Of a stretch of DNA of 64,000 bases, positions 29,557 through 40,347 are shown piece after piece; position 1 is the stretch's first letter, and each line of letters starts with the position of its first letter. Below the pieces are notes generated by a model, which ran no database searches, was not told the DNA's origin, and saw only the letters and a list, made by a program, of their open reading frames with translations. The DNA lies in assembly GCF_011752815.1 (NCBI RefSeq), contig NZ_VWWV01000008.1:53093-117092 (forward strand). The letters run 5' to 3'. The position numbers and the translations under genes are program-made. The stretch comes from Enterobacter sp. Cy-643 (GTDB lineage Bacteria > Pseudomonadota > Gammaproteobacteria > Enterobacterales > Enterobacteriaceae).

Positions 29557-30411
29557 TTACAGTGCTTTTTGCTGAGAGGTCACCTTGCTGTCTGGCTTGT
29601 CTTCTTCGACAACGCAGACGTCGCATGGCAGGTGGCGACCAATCAATTTACGGTAGCCGAATGCGCCAAGGGAAGCGCCGAGAATAGGCGCAAACAGCGG
29701 CACCAGGAAGTAAGGAATATCTTTCCCACCGGTGAAGGCGACGTCGCCCCAGCCAGCCAGCCACGCAAAGGTCTTCGGCCCAAGGTCACGCGCTGGGTTC
29801 ATCGCAAACCCGGTCAGTGGACCCATGGATGCGCCGATAACCGCGATCAGCAGGCCAATCAGCAGCGGAGCCAGCGGTCCACGCGGCACGCCATTGCCAT
29901 CGTCGGTCAGCGCCAGAATCACACCCATCAGAATGGCAGTGATCACCATTTCTACGGCGAATGCCTGGACGAAGTTAATGTGAGGGTTCGGATAGGTGGA
30001 GAAGATGCCAGCCAAATCTAAACTTTCTACGCTGCCGCGCACCATATGATGCGTTTGTTCGTAGTCGAGGAACAGATTGTAATATAAGCCATAAACCAAC
30101 GCGGCGGCGCTGAATGCGCCGAGGAACTGTGAAATAATAAACGGCACGACTTTGCGTCCGTCAAAACAAGCGAACAGCCAGAGTGCGATCGTTACTGCCG
30201 GATTAAGATGTGCGCCGGAAACCCCTGCGGTCATATAGATGGCCATTGCCACCCCTAAGCCCCAGATGATGCTGATTTCCCACTGCCCGAAGGTGGCACC
30301 GGCCACTTTCAATGCAGCAACACATCCCACACCGAAGAAGATCAACAACGCGGTACCCATGAATTCGGCGATGCACTGGCCTTTTAAGGTTGTTGTAGCG
30401 GTCTGACTCAT
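29557..30411 (-). CDS. glpF: Glycerol facilitator (aquaglyceroporin)
   Basis: Six-segment inner-membrane channel for glycerol. It has 284 residues. The two pore half-helices carry the aquaporin motifs NPAV (in HLNPAVTIA) and NPARD (in MNPARDLGPK). The aspartate after the second NPA is the mark of glycerol-conducting members. First gene of glpFKX, 21 bases before glpK. Confidence 0.97.
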   Translation of the reverse strand: MSQTATTTLKGQCIAEFMGTALLIFFGVGCVAALKVAGATFGQWEISIIWGLGVAMAIYMTAGVSGAHLNPAVTIALWLFACFDGRKVVPFIISQFLGAFSAAALVYGLYYNLFLDYEQTHHMVRGSVESLDLAGIFSTYPNPHINFVQAFAVEMVITAILMGVILALTDDGNGVPRGPLAPLLIGLLIAVIGASMGPLTGFAMNPARDLGPKTFAWLAGWGDVAFTGGKDIPYFLVPLFAPILGASLGAFGYRKLIGRHLPCDVCVVEEDKPDSKVTSQQKAL

Positions 30412-30490
30412 AGTGGGGTCCTGAAGGCAAATTGATGATTATTGTTGTCGAGCATCCTTGTCACCTTTATGCCAAGTAGGCATGGTGTTA

Positions 30491-30552
30491 ATTTATCGTT
30501 AACGAGCACAAACGAGAAATATCGAACTTAAAATGTGCGTGGTACGTCAAGA
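30491..30552 (-). promoter_or_regulatory. glpFKX control region: GlpR operators and CRP-like half-site
   Basis: On the minus strand the stretch reading TTTTAAGTTCGATATTTCTC followed by GTTTGTGCTCGTTAACGATA closely matches the E. coli glpFK control region. It contains tandem GlpR-type half-sites with TTCG/CGTT cores. A TTGACG -35-like hexamer and a CRP-type half-site (ACGCACATTTT) lie at the upstream edge. The rest of the 436-base glpF/zapB gap holds the zapB promoter side and a 7-bp dyad at 30665-30682 (TTTCAGC-ATAG-GCTGAAA) with no assigned role. Confidence 0.65.
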
Positions 30553-30847
30553 AAATGAGCGTTTTCGCGCTAAAAAATGAGCGGTGCCTCATGGGAAAGA
30601 AGGGGGGAATTACGCGTTTTGTTAACGTGTTTTTTAACAATTCGAATCGACCATGAACCCCGGCTTTCAGCATAGGCTGAAAAACGTCATGTTACGCAAA
30701 GAGCGCGGTAAGCCGCTGGACACGGGCATCCGGGCTACTTACAATCGAGTTACGCTACGTGTTGTGCATACGTTCATAAAGGCGTCGCCGAAGAATCGGG
30801 ACGAGGATAGCCATCCATCAACGCCTTGCCATTCAGGAGAGTTCGAA

Positions 30848-31087
30848 ATGTCATTTGAAGTGTTTGAGAAACTGGAAGCAAAAGTTCAGCAGGCGGTTGA
30901 CACGATTACGTTGTTACAGATGGAAATCGAAGAGCTGAAAGAGAAAAATAACGGTCTGGCTCAGGAAGTTCAGCAGGCACAAAGCAATCATGAAGAGCTG
31001 GTGCGTGAAAACAGCAGCCTGAAAGAACAACAGCATGTCTGGCAGGAGCGTTTACACGCGCTGCTGGGCAAAATGGAAGAAGTGTAA
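30848..31087 (+). CDS. zapB: Cell-division protein ZapB
   Basis: Small antiparallel coiled-coil protein linking ZapA at the Z ring with the Ter macrodomain via MatP. The ATG at 30848, eight bases after AGGAG, gives 79 residues, two fewer than E. coli. The whole protein is heptad-rich, starting [21 protein letters not shown] frame extending to 30653 is not coding by similarity. A bidirectional terminator follows. Confidence 0.95.
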   Translation: MSFEVFEKLEAKVQQAVDTITLLQMEIEELKEKNNGLAQEVQQAQSNHEELVRENSSLKEQQHVWQERLHALLGKMEEV

Positions 31088-31100
31088 TTCTTGCTTCCGA

Positions 31101-31134
31101 CAAAAAAGAACGGGCGCCTCAGGCGCCCGTTTTG
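31101..31134. terminator. Bidirectional terminator between zapB and rraA
   Basis: ACGGGCGCCT-C-AGGCGCCCGT stem with T on the plus side (four) and T on the minus side (six, after one C). It serves both convergent genes. Confidence 0.88.
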
Positions 31135-31150
31135 CTATTCATCGACCGGA

Positions 31151-31636
31151 TTACTCAATATCCAGCGGATCTTCGGAGAGAATGATTCCGGTGTTATCGG
31201 CATACAGATGGTCGCCTGAGAAGAAGGTCACGCCACCAAAATTGACGCGCACATCGCTTTCGCCGATGCCTTCTCCCGCGGAGCCAGCCGGGATGGCTGC
31301 AATCGCCTGGATGCCAATATCCAGCTCTTCCAGATCGTCCACCTGGCGCACCGCGCCGTAAACCACAATGCCTTCCCACTCGTTTTGCAGCGCCAGACGA
31401 GCCAGTTCCGCATCAATCAGCGCGCGGCGTACTGAACCACCGCCGTCTACCAGCAGGACTCGCCCACGGCCATTCTCTTCGAGCAGATCGTACAGCAACC
31501 CGTTGTCCTCGAAACATTTCACCGTGATGATTTGCCCACCAAATGACGAGCGGCCACCAAAGTTAGAGAACAACGGCTCAACGACGTTGACCTCTTCCTG
31601 GTAGATGTCACAAAGCTCAGAAGTATCGTATTTCAT
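31151..31636 (-). CDS. rraA: Regulator of RNase E activity A
   Basis: Trimeric protein that binds the C-terminal scaffold of RNase E and lowers its activity. The ATG at 31636 ([16 protein letters not shown]) gives 161 residues as in E. coli; five codons upstream in frame are not used. The [18 protein letters not shown] and [16 protein letters not shown] segments, shared with aldolase-like relatives, are conserved. It follows menA at 95 bases. Confidence 0.96.
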   Translation of the reverse strand: MKYDTSELCDIYQEEVNVVEPLFSNFGGRSSFGGQIITVKCFEDNGLLYDLLEENGRGRVLLVDGGGSVRRALIDAELARLALQNEWEGIVVYGAVRQVDDLEELDIGIQAIAAIPAGSAGEGIGESDVRVNFGGVTFFSGDHLYADNTGIILSEDPLDIE

Positions 31637-31702
31637 AGGATTAAGGTTCATTTGCTGCAGGAGTTGTCAGTATATCTCGTTCTGTTAACTGTTGGCAAAA
31701 TC

Positions 31703-31719
31703 ATCAATTGTTAATTGAT
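31703..31719. repeat. AT-rich perfect inverted repeat upstream of rraA
   Basis: ATCAATT-GTT-AATTGAT, 7-bp perfect arms, in the 95-base gap between menA and rraA. It could be an operator or a promoter element for rraA; no known family consensus is matched. Confidence 0.45.
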
Positions 31720-31731
31720 ATTTGTCAGTCC

Positions 31732-32658
31732 TCAGGCGACGGTACTGAGGACGACGCCCAGAGCAAACAGCAGGTTCGTCAGCAACGCGGCTTTGACGGT
31801 ACGTTCCAGCATCGGGCGCATTGCCACGGGATCCTGTTCTCGCATGACGTAGGCAACTTGCTTGAGCAGCAGCGGCGCGGCCAGAACAAACAGCCATCCC
31901 CACAGGCTCTTGAGCCAGATAAGGTTAAACAGCGCGAGGCAGACCAAAGCCCCGATGAGCAGAGCGGCATGATAGCGGCGTGCAACAGTCGGACCCAGGC
32001 GCACGGCAAGCGTATTTTTACCGTTCTCACGATCGCTATCTATATCACGCAGGTTATTGATATTTAGCACCGCAGTAGCGAGTAACCCACAGGCCGTGGC
32101 CGGAAGAATCACCAGCGCTGACAGCGAATTAGCCTGCAGATACCAGGTGCCCGCCACGCTAATCCAGCCGAAGAACACCAGCACTGAGATATCTCCCAGC
32201 CCCATGTAGCCATAAGGACGGGTGCCGACGGTGTAGGTAATGGCGGCGACGATAGACAGCAGGCCAAGTAGCAAGAAGCCCATGAAATCGGAGAAGGTAT
32301 GGCAGGCAAGGGCGACCAGCGACAGACCCGACAAACAAATGAGGATGACGGTGATGACCAGCGCACGTTTCATCTGCGCCTGAGTAATCATTCCTTTTTG
32401 CATCCCGCGCAGTGGCCCGAGACGGTCTTCTTTGTCGCTGCCTTTGACCGCGTCGCCATAGTCATTGGCGAGGTTAGACAGGATCTGCAAAAGTCCGGCG
32501 GTCAGCAGCGCCAGCAGCGCCACAGCCGGGTCAAAGACACCTTGCCAGTAAGTCAGGGCCGAACCGCAGACGATTGAAGCAAACGCCAGAGGTAGCGTGC
32601 GTGGGCGAAGGCTTTCCAGCCAGGCCTGGGTGACACTTGTAGGTTGCGAATCGCTCAT
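31732..32658 (-). CDS. menA: 1,4-dihydroxy-2-naphthoate polyprenyltransferase
   Basis: Membrane UbiA-family prenyltransferase that attaches the octaprenyl chain to DHNA, giving demethylmenaquinone. It has 308 residues and about eight or nine membrane segments. The first Asp-rich motif is NDYGDAVKGSDKEDR and the second NNLRDIDSDRENGK. It lies downstream of hslVU, behind their terminator, as in E. coli. Confidence 0.96.
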   Translation of the reverse strand: MSDSQPTSVTQAWLESLRPRTLPLAFASIVCGSALTYWQGVFDPAVALLALLTAGLLQILSNLANDYGDAVKGSDKEDRLGPLRGMQKGMITQAQMKRALVITVILICLSGLSLVALACHTFSDFMGFLLLGLLSIVAAITYTVGTRPYGYMGLGDISVLVFFGWISVAGTWYLQANSLSALVILPATACGLLATAVLNINNLRDIDSDRENGKNTLAVRLGPTVARRYHAALLIGALVCLALFNLIWLKSLWGWLFVLAAPLLLKQVAYVMREQDPVAMRPMLERTVKAALLTNLLFALGVVLSTVA

Positions 32659-32680
32659 TATTTGGTTGCCAGTTTAGATA

Positions 32681-32709
32681 AAAAAATGGAGGGCATAAGC
32701 CCTCCATTT
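32681..32709 (-). terminator. Terminator after hslVU
   Basis: AAATGGAGGGC-ATAA-GCCCTCCATTT, a perfect 11-bp stem. On the minus strand it continues into a run of seven T. Confidence 0.92.
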
Positions 32710-32735
32710 CAAATGAAGAAAATGCGTTAGCCGGA

Positions 32736-34070
32736 TTATAGGATAAAACGGCTAAGGTCTTCATCTGCAACCAGCTCATCCAGATGTTTACCGACGTATT
32801 CGGCATCGATCAGGATGGACTGGCCATCTAACTCGCTGGCGTCATAGGAAATATCTTCCATCAGGCGCTCAAGCACGGTGTGAAGGCGACGCGCCCCGAT
32901 GTTTTCGGTAGATTCGTTCACCTGCCAGGCAGCCTGGGCAATACGGCGAATACCGTCCTCGGTAAAGTCGATGTTTACGCCTTCGGTTGCCATCAGCGCT
33001 TTGTACTGTACGGTCACGGAGGCGTTAGGTTCGGTCAGGATACGCTCGAAATCGTCCACGGTCAGCGCCTGCAGCTCAACGCGGATAGGTAAACGCCCCT
33101 GCAGCTCAGGGATAAGGTCTGACGGGCTGGCAACCTGGAATGCGCCGGAAGCGATAAACAGGATGTGGTCAGTTTTTACCATGCCGTGCTTGGTAGATAC
33201 GGTGCAGCCTTCTACCAGCGGCAGCAGGTCACGCTGTACGCCTTCGCGGGACACATCCGGGCCGGAGCTGTTGCCGCCGCGCTTACAAATTTTGTCGATT
33301 TCGTCGATAAACACGATCCCGTGCTGCTCAACCGCGTCGATGGCGTCCTGCTTCAGCTCTTCCGGGTTCACCAGCTTCGCCGCTTCTTCTTCCACCAGCA
33401 GCTTCATCGCATCTTTGATTTTCAGCTTGCGTGGCTTCTGCTTCTGGCCGCCCAGGTTCTGGAACATGGACTGTAGCTGGCTGGTCATCTCTTCCATGCC
33501 GGGAGGTGCCATGATTTCTACGCCCATCGGTGCAGCAGCGAGGTCGATTTCGATCTCTTTATCATCCAGCTGGCCTTCACGCAGTTTCTTGCGGAACGAC
33601 TGGCGAGCAGCAGAAGGTTCCTGCTGGGCTTCCGCCTGGCCCCAGTTGTTCTTCGCCGGCGGGATCAGCACGTCGAGAATACGCTCTTCGGCCATTTCTT
33701 CAGCACGGTAGCGATTCTTCTCGATAGATTGCATACGCACCATTTTTACCGCGGCATCGGTCAGATCGCGGATAATGGAATCCACTTCTTTACCCACATA
33801 GCCGACTTCGGTGAATTTGGTTGCTTCAACTTTGATGAACGGCGCGTTGGCCAATTTTGCCAGGCGGCGGGCAATTTCGGTTTTACCCACGCCGGTCGGG
33901 CCGATCATCAGAATGTTTTTCGGGGTAACTTCATGGCGCAGCTCTTCATCAAGCTGCATACGGCGCCAGCGGTTACGTAAGGCGATAGCGACGGAGCGCT
34001 TAGCGTTGTCCTGGCCGATAATGTGTTTATTCAGCTCGCTGACAATTTCGCGTGGGGTCATTTCAGACAT
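32736..34070 (-). CDS. hslU: ATPase subunit HslU of the HslUV protease
   Basis: AAA+ unfoldase that forms a hexamer on the HslV peptidase. It has 444 residues. Walker A is GPTGVGKTE with K63, Walker B is VFIDEIDK, followed by an inserted I domain and a C-terminal domain ending DLSRFIL, the tail that docks into HslV. It starts 9 bases after hslV, in one heat-shock operon. Confidence 0.98.
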   Translation of the reverse strand: MSEMTPREIVSELNKHIIGQDNAKRSVAIALRNRWRRMQLDEELRHEVTPKNILMIGPTGVGKTEIARRLAKLANAPFIKVEATKFTEVGYVGKEVDSIIRDLTDAAVKMVRMQSIEKNRYRAEEMAEERILDVLIPPAKNNWGQAEAQQEPSAARQSFRKKLREGQLDDKEIEIDLAAAPMGVEIMAPPGMEEMTSQLQSMFQNLGGQKQKPRKLKIKDAMKLLVEEEAAKLVNPEELKQDAIDAVEQHGIVFIDEIDKICKRGGNSSGPDVSREGVQRDLLPLVEGCTVSTKHGMVKTDHILFIASGAFQVASPSDLIPELQGRLPIRVELQALTVDDFERILTEPNASVTVQYKALMATEGVNIDFTEDGIRRIAQAAWQVNESTENIGARRLHTVLERLMEDISYDASELDGQSILIDAEYVGKHLDELVADEDLSRFIL

Positions 34071-34079
34071 GGGAGATCC

Positions 34080-34610
34080 TTACGCTTTAGACGGTAATTC
34101 TTCGATGGTATGGAAGTGGTTGGTATAGACGCAGATATCACCTGCAATATCCAACGCTTTCACAGCGATATCGCGCGCACCCATTTCGGTGTTTTCCAAA
34201 AGGGCACGGGCTGCGGCCTGGGCGTATGGGCCACCGGAGCCAATGGCAATCAGATCGTTTTCAGGCTGAATGACGTCCCCGTTGCCAGTGATGATAAGCG
34301 AAGCATTTTCATCGGCAACGGCCAGCAGCGCTTCAAGCTTGCGCAGCATGCGGTCGGTACGCCAGTCTTTCGCCAGCTCAACGGCGGCTTTAACCAGGTG
34401 GCCTTGATGCATTTCCAGTTTGCGCTCAAACAATTCGAACAGCGTGAAGGCATCCGCAGTACCGCCGGCAAAACCCGCGATGACTTTATCGTTGTACAGG
34501 CGACGTACTTTTTTTACGTTACCTTTCATGACGGTATTACCCAGCGTGGCCTGGCCATCGCCGGCAATAACCACATGGCCGTTACGACGTACACTTACTA
34601 TTGTTGTCAC
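34080..34610 (-). CDS. hslV: Peptidase subunit HslV
   Basis: Proteasome-like N-terminal threonine peptidase, dodecameric, active with HslU. It has 176 residues. The start codon is GTG (34608-34610), as in E. coli. T2 becomes the nucleophile after Met removal, and GDGQATLG and GGTADAF motifs are present. A sigma-32 promoter overlaps the end of ftsN, and a strong stem-loop lies in the 5' UTR. Confidence 0.97.
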   Translation of the reverse strand: MTTIVSVRRNGHVVIAGDGQATLGNTVMKGNVKKVRRLYNDKVIAGFAGGTADAFTLFELFERKLEMHQGHLVKAAVELAKDWRTDRMLRKLEALLAVADENASLIITGNGDVIQPENDLIAIGSGGPYAQAAARALLENTEMGARDIAVKALDIAGDICVYTNHFHTIEELPSKA

Positions 34611-34642
34611 GATCGGACCCCTTTTGCATCAGCTAAACAGGA

Positions 34643-34663
34643 GCCCTGCGCGGTGCGCAGGGC
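34643..34663 (-). other. 5' UTR stem-loop of hslVU mRNA
   Basis: GCCCTGCGC-GGT-GCGCAGGGC, a perfect 9-bp stem with a 3-base loop, lies just downstream of the expected heat-shock start site and has no T run. A stabilising 5' UTR stem-loop has been described for E. coli hslVU, and this fits that role. Confidence 0.65.
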
Positions 34664-34675
34664 CTAATGCCATTA

Positions 34676-34704
34676 TAAATGGGGGGCAATTTTGGGGTTT
34701 CAAC
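34676..34704 (-). promoter_or_regulatory. Sigma-32 heat-shock promoter of hslVU
   Basis: On the minus strand GTTGAAA (-35), 13-base spacer, CCCCATTTA (-10) closely matches the sigma-32 consensus CTTGAAA-N13/14-CCCCATNT. It overlaps the ftsN stop codon and lies 66 bases or more before the hslV start. Confidence 0.88.
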
Positions 34705-35743
34705 CCCCGGCGGCAAGACGAATACAGCTGGTATGTCCAGCCATCTTCAGCCGATTGATAGTGCCATCGGCGTTGTCTTTACCTTTGATTGGCCCAATAA
34801 CGACGCGGTTCCAGCCGTTATTGGTGGTAATGCGGGAGTCAAAGCCTTCAAATGCCAGCTGAGCACGAACGGTTTCCGCCTGCTCGCTGCCTTTAAACGA
34901 ACCACACTGCACCATCCAGCGTTTTTCGTCTTTTTTCTCCTGAGCAGCAGGAGCTTGTTTCGCCACTTCCGGCTCACGGGTAATTGGTGCAGGCTGAGCT
35001 TCACGCTGAACCGGCTTGGTTTGCTGTGTCGCTTTTTGCTGGCTGTGCGGCGGCGTTTGCAGCAGATCCTGATATGGCTGCTGATTAGTTGCCGTTGACG
35101 TTTTCGGCGGCTGCTGCTGCACAGTTTTTGGCTGCTGATAAGGCTGCGTGGTTTGCTGCGTGTTACGCGGCTGCTGGTATGGCTGTTCCGCTACACGCTG
35201 CTGAACGCGGGGCTGCTGCGTTTGCGTGTTCCACTGCTGCTGTTGCACAGGCTGGGTTTGCTGCACAATCTGTTTCTGGCGCTGCAGCGTTTGCTGGCGC
35301 TGGGCAGGGGTTTGCTCATTCCACGGGACTTCGTTCAGCTGCGTTGGCTGCTGACGCATATCCGCCTGCATTTGCTCCAGCAGCTGGCGCTGTTCGTTGG
35401 TTAGCTGGCTCTGGTTCATGACTTCGCCGCCGGCGGTAGGTTCGGTAGGCGCGCGCACGCCCGGCTGGCGGTTCTCCAGTTCTTTAATGTAACGCCAGCG
35501 TTCTTCCGGTTTTGGCGGCAGGCCATTGCCGGTCACTTTGTGGCCAGGAAGCACGTCAATCTCTTCTTTCTTATGGTGAGTAATAAAGTAAAGAGCACCG
35601 ACAAAGGCCACCACGACTGCGGCCGCAATGGCAACCATCGTCGGAGAGACGGAGGGCAGACTACGTTGCTTTTTGCGGGGTGTACTTTTTTTGCGCCGCG
35701 TCCCTGCCGATTGCCCGCGGCTTACATAATCTCGTTGTGCCAC
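34700..35743 (-). CDS. ftsN: Essential cell-division protein FtsN
   Basis: Bitopic inner-membrane protein that triggers septal peptidoglycan synthesis by FtsWI. It has 347 residues; E. coli has 319. The short cytoplasmic tail is basic (RRKKSTPRKKQR), the membrane segment is about residues 35-55, and the essential periplasmic region follows. A long Q/P-rich linker (about 105-255) contains imperfect repeats of QPYQQP. The C-terminal SPOR domain (about 270-345) binds denuded glycan. The linker is expanded relative to E. coli. Confidence 0.96.
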   Translation of the reverse strand: MAQRDYVSRGQSAGTRRKKSTPRKKQRSLPSVSPTMVAIAAAVVVAFVGALYFITHHKKEEIDVLPGHKVTGNGLPPKPEERWRYIKELENRQPGVRAPTEPTAGGEVMNQSQLTNEQRQLLEQMQADMRQQPTQLNEVPWNEQTPAQRQQTLQRQKQIVQQTQPVQQQQWNTQTQQPRVQQRVAEQPYQQPRNTQQTTQPYQQPKTVQQQPPKTSTATNQQPYQDLLQTPPHSQQKATQQTKPVQREAQPAPITREPEVAKQAPAAQEKKDEKRWMVQCGSFKGSEQAETVRAQLAFEGFDSRITTNNGWNRVVIGPIKGKDNADGTINRLKMAGHTSCIRLAAGG

Positions 35744-35831
35744 TATCGTTTCGCTGTCTTTATTCGTTTATCAGTCCGCCATGTTACTTAAGGGGCGGGG
35801 CTTTGACCAGTTTATGCAGTCTTAAAACGGC

Positions 35832-36866
35832 TCAATTTCTGCTGCCGGGCGCGGCAGTGCTGCCTCGCTCAATAAGATCGCAGTCCAGCAAGCGTGAGCC
35901 GCTGTTAACGTTTTGGCCGTTCATGTTGTCCAGCAATAGCAGCATAGCTTCCTTACCAATATCGAAACGGGGTTGTGCAACGGTGGTGAGGGGCGGGTCA
36001 CAGAACTGCGACAGGGCAATGTCGTCGAAACCCATAATCGATAAATCTTCCGGGACTTTCAGCCCACTGCGTTTGGCCTGAGACAGCGCCCCTAGCGCCA
36101 TCACGTCGCTATGGCAGAAAACGGCGGTTGGGGGTTCGGGCAGAGCAATAAGCTGTGCCAGCGCTGCGGCCCCTGCTTCATAGGTAAAATCACCGCGCGC
36201 AATATAGTGAGGATCGACGACGATGCCGTTGCGGCGAAGCGCCTGAACATATCCTTGTAAGCGATAATGGCAAAGCGGCATTTCTTCAGGCCCGGCAATA
36301 CAGGCGATGCGCTGATGCCCCAACTCTTGCAAATAGTAAACGGCGTTAAAGGCGGCGGTCAGATTGTCGATATGCACCGTGGGCAGCTCCAGTTCAGGAG
36401 CAAATTCATTGGCCATGACCATCGGCGGCAGGTTGCGTTGCTCTTCTTTGCTGGCGTCAAACGGCAGGCGTGAGCCCAGAAGCAGCATGCCATCAATTTG
36501 TTTGGTGATGATCAGGTCGATGAAGGTTTTTTCCTGCTGATTTTGGTGGGCACAATCGCCAATCAGCACGAGATAGCCGTGCGAAGCTGCAGTGACTTCA
36601 ATCCCGCGAATGATTTCGCTGAAAAACGGATCGCAGATATCCGGCACGATGACCAGAATAGTGCGTGATTCGCTGCGTTTGATGTTACGCCCCAGAGAAT
36701 GAGGCAAATACCCCACTTCAATCGCCGCCTGTTCCACGCGATTACGGGTACTTTGTGAAACTTTGTCCGGGTTCATTAAGGCGCGGGATACCGTTGCAGT
36801 GGACACTTTTGCCTGCACGGCGACATCTTTCATGGTGGCATTCACCACCGGTTTCTTCGGCTTCAC
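35832..36866 (-). CDS. cytR: LacI-family repressor CytR
   Basis: Cytidine-responsive repressor of nucleoside uptake and catabolism that binds together with CRP. It has 344 residues. The N-terminal helix-turn-helix contains MKDVAVQAKVSTATVSRALMNP, followed by a hinge and a periplasmic-binding-protein-like effector domain. It has the normal position between ftsN and priA. Its presence near a riboside cassette in the same window is positional only. Confidence 0.96.
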   Translation of the reverse strand: MKPKKPVVNATMKDVAVQAKVSTATVSRALMNPDKVSQSTRNRVEQAAIEVGYLPHSLGRNIKRSESRTILVIVPDICDPFFSEIIRGIEVTAASHGYLVLIGDCAHQNQQEKTFIDLIITKQIDGMLLLGSRLPFDASKEEQRNLPPMVMANEFAPELELPTVHIDNLTAAFNAVYYLQELGHQRIACIAGPEEMPLCHYRLQGYVQALRRNGIVVDPHYIARGDFTYEAGAAALAQLIALPEPPTAVFCHSDVMALGALSQAKRSGLKVPEDLSIMGFDDIALSQFCDPPLTTVAQPRFDIGKEAMLLLLDNMNGQNVNSGSRLLDCDLIERGSTAAPGSRN

Positions 36867-37027
36867 TTCTTCTCCTCACATGCACGCCGCTATCGTCAAC
36901 ACTCCTGTGTGTCTGACAGTCATCACATTCTTAGCAGAAGTTGGCTGTAAGCGGTTACAAATTTTTCACAAGAAATGTGATGAGTATTAGATTTTTCGAT
37001 CGGCTTCGCATAACCAGCCCTATTGTG

Positions 37028-39256
<2,229 letters not shown>

Positions 39257-39432
39257 TTAGTGTACACTGTGCGCTTGCAAAATTGCGGATCAGTTTGCAC
39301 CGGGTGAGCAATTTCTGTATGATTCGCCGCCTTTGATGCGCAGTTTTGGTATCAAAAAACCTAATTTATTAACATCGCGTGGTGTCTGGCGTTAGGGCTG
39401 GAAGAGCGACGCGGCCTTTACCGAGGTTTACC

Positions 39433-39648
39433 ATGAAAAAAGATATCCATCCTAAATACGAAGAAATTACTGCAAACTGCTCTTGCGGTAATGTTATCAA
39501 GATCCGCTCCACCGTAGGTCACGATCTGAACCTGGACGTATGTGGTCAGTGCCACCCGTTCTACACTGGTAAACAGCGTGATGTTGCTACCGGCGGCCGT
39601 GTTGATCGCTTCAACAAGCGCTTCAGCGTACCAGGCGCGAAGAAATAA
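39433..39648 (+). CDS. rpmE: 50S ribosomal protein bL31
   Basis: Zinc-binding L31, 71 residues, one longer than E. coli. The start at 39433 follows GAGGTTTACC. Zinc ligands are C16, C18, C37 and C40 (NCSCGN and CGQCHPF), so this is the zinc-containing type used when zinc is adequate. The 206-base leader to priA is long for so small a gene; autoregulation by bL31 binding its mRNA has been reported in E. coli. Confidence 0.97.
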   Translation: MKKDIHPKYEEITANCSCGNVIKIRSTVGHDLNLDVCGQCHPFYTGKQRDVATGGRVDRFNKRFSVPGAKK

Positions 39649-39668
39649 GTTTCGCACTCTGGAAAGAG

Positions 39669-39693
39669 AAAGGCGCCTGAAGGCGCCTTTTTT
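39669..39693 (+). terminator. Terminator after rpmE
   Basis: AAAGGCGCC-TGAA-GGCGCCTTT with six T. Confidence 0.93.
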
Positions 39694-39718
39694 GTGTCTG
39701 TTATCCGGTAAAGCAATA

Positions 39719-39742
39719 AGAAAAGGCGCCCGCAGACGCCTT
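39719..39742 (-). terminator. Terminator after metJ
   Basis: On the minus strand AAGGCG-TCTGCGGG-CGCCTT is followed by TTCTT, 12 bases after the metJ stop. The stem is only 6 bp, so it is weaker than its neighbour. Confidence 0.7.
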
Positions 39743-39753
39743 AACTCCAGGTC

Positions 39754-40071
39754 TTAATATTCCCACGTATCCGGATCGATCCCCAGTTCACGCATGATGA
39801 CCTTAGCATCTTCCGGGATTTCATCGCTGCGCTCTTTACGCAGGTCAGCATCGTTCGGCAGCGGCTGGCCGGTGAAGGCGTGTAGAAAAGCTTCACACAG
39901 CAATTCACTGTTGGTCGCATGACGCAGGTTATTCACCTGGCGACGCGTGCGCTCGTCGGTGAGGATCTTCAACACTTTCAGAGGAATGGAAACCGTAATT
40001 TTCTTTACTTGTTCACTCTTCTTACCGTGCTCAGCGTAGGGGCTGATATATTCGCCGCTCCATTCAGCCAT
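39754..40071 (-). CDS. metJ: Methionine repressor MetJ
   Basis: Ribbon-helix-helix repressor that uses S-adenosylmethionine as corepressor and binds tandem 8-bp met boxes. The ATG at 40071 gives 105 residues, the E. coli length; thirteen upstream codons in frame are not supported. The DNA-binding beta strand [12 protein letters not shown] and helix [30 protein letters not shown] are conserved. Divergent from metB, with the met boxes between them. The yiiX gene found upstream of metJ in E. coli is absent. Confidence 0.97.
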   Translation of the reverse strand: MAEWSGEYISPYAEHGKKSEQVKKITVSIPLKVLKILTDERTRRQVNNLRHATNSELLCEAFLHAFTGQPLPNDADLRKERSDEIPEDAKVIMRELGIDPDTWEY

Positions 40072-40262
40072 GAGATACCTTAATCCTCTTAATCTATGAA
40101 AACGTGCCAAAGCCGGGTAAATCCGCGGCGTTGACGATTATCTCTTTTAGTGTACAACACAGGATAACCCTTTCCTGAGTGCGAAACTCAGACATATACA
40201 CTCTAAAACGCATAATTTTAACGGCTATTTGCCTTTTGCTCAATCTATACGCAAAGAGGTTT

Positions 40263-40286
40263 AGATGTCCAGATGTATTGACGTCT
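40263..40286. promoter_or_regulatory. MetJ operator (three tandem met boxes) between metJ and metB
   Basis: Consecutive 8-mers AGATGTCC, AGATGTAT and TGACGTCT match the AGACGTCT consensus at 6, 5 and 7 of 8 positions. The spot, about 60 bases before metB, fits repression of metBL and autoregulation of metJ. Confidence 0.88.
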
Positions 40287-40347
40287 ATACTGCGGTTGTT
40301 TACTCTGAGGCCTGACTTTTATTCGACCAGCAAGGATCGGGCACACC

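Noticed and set aside
32899..33711. 270-codon open frame on the plus strand, serine-rich
   Set aside because: Antisense to hslU; the serine/arginine-rich composition is typical of a reverse reading of GC-rich codons.
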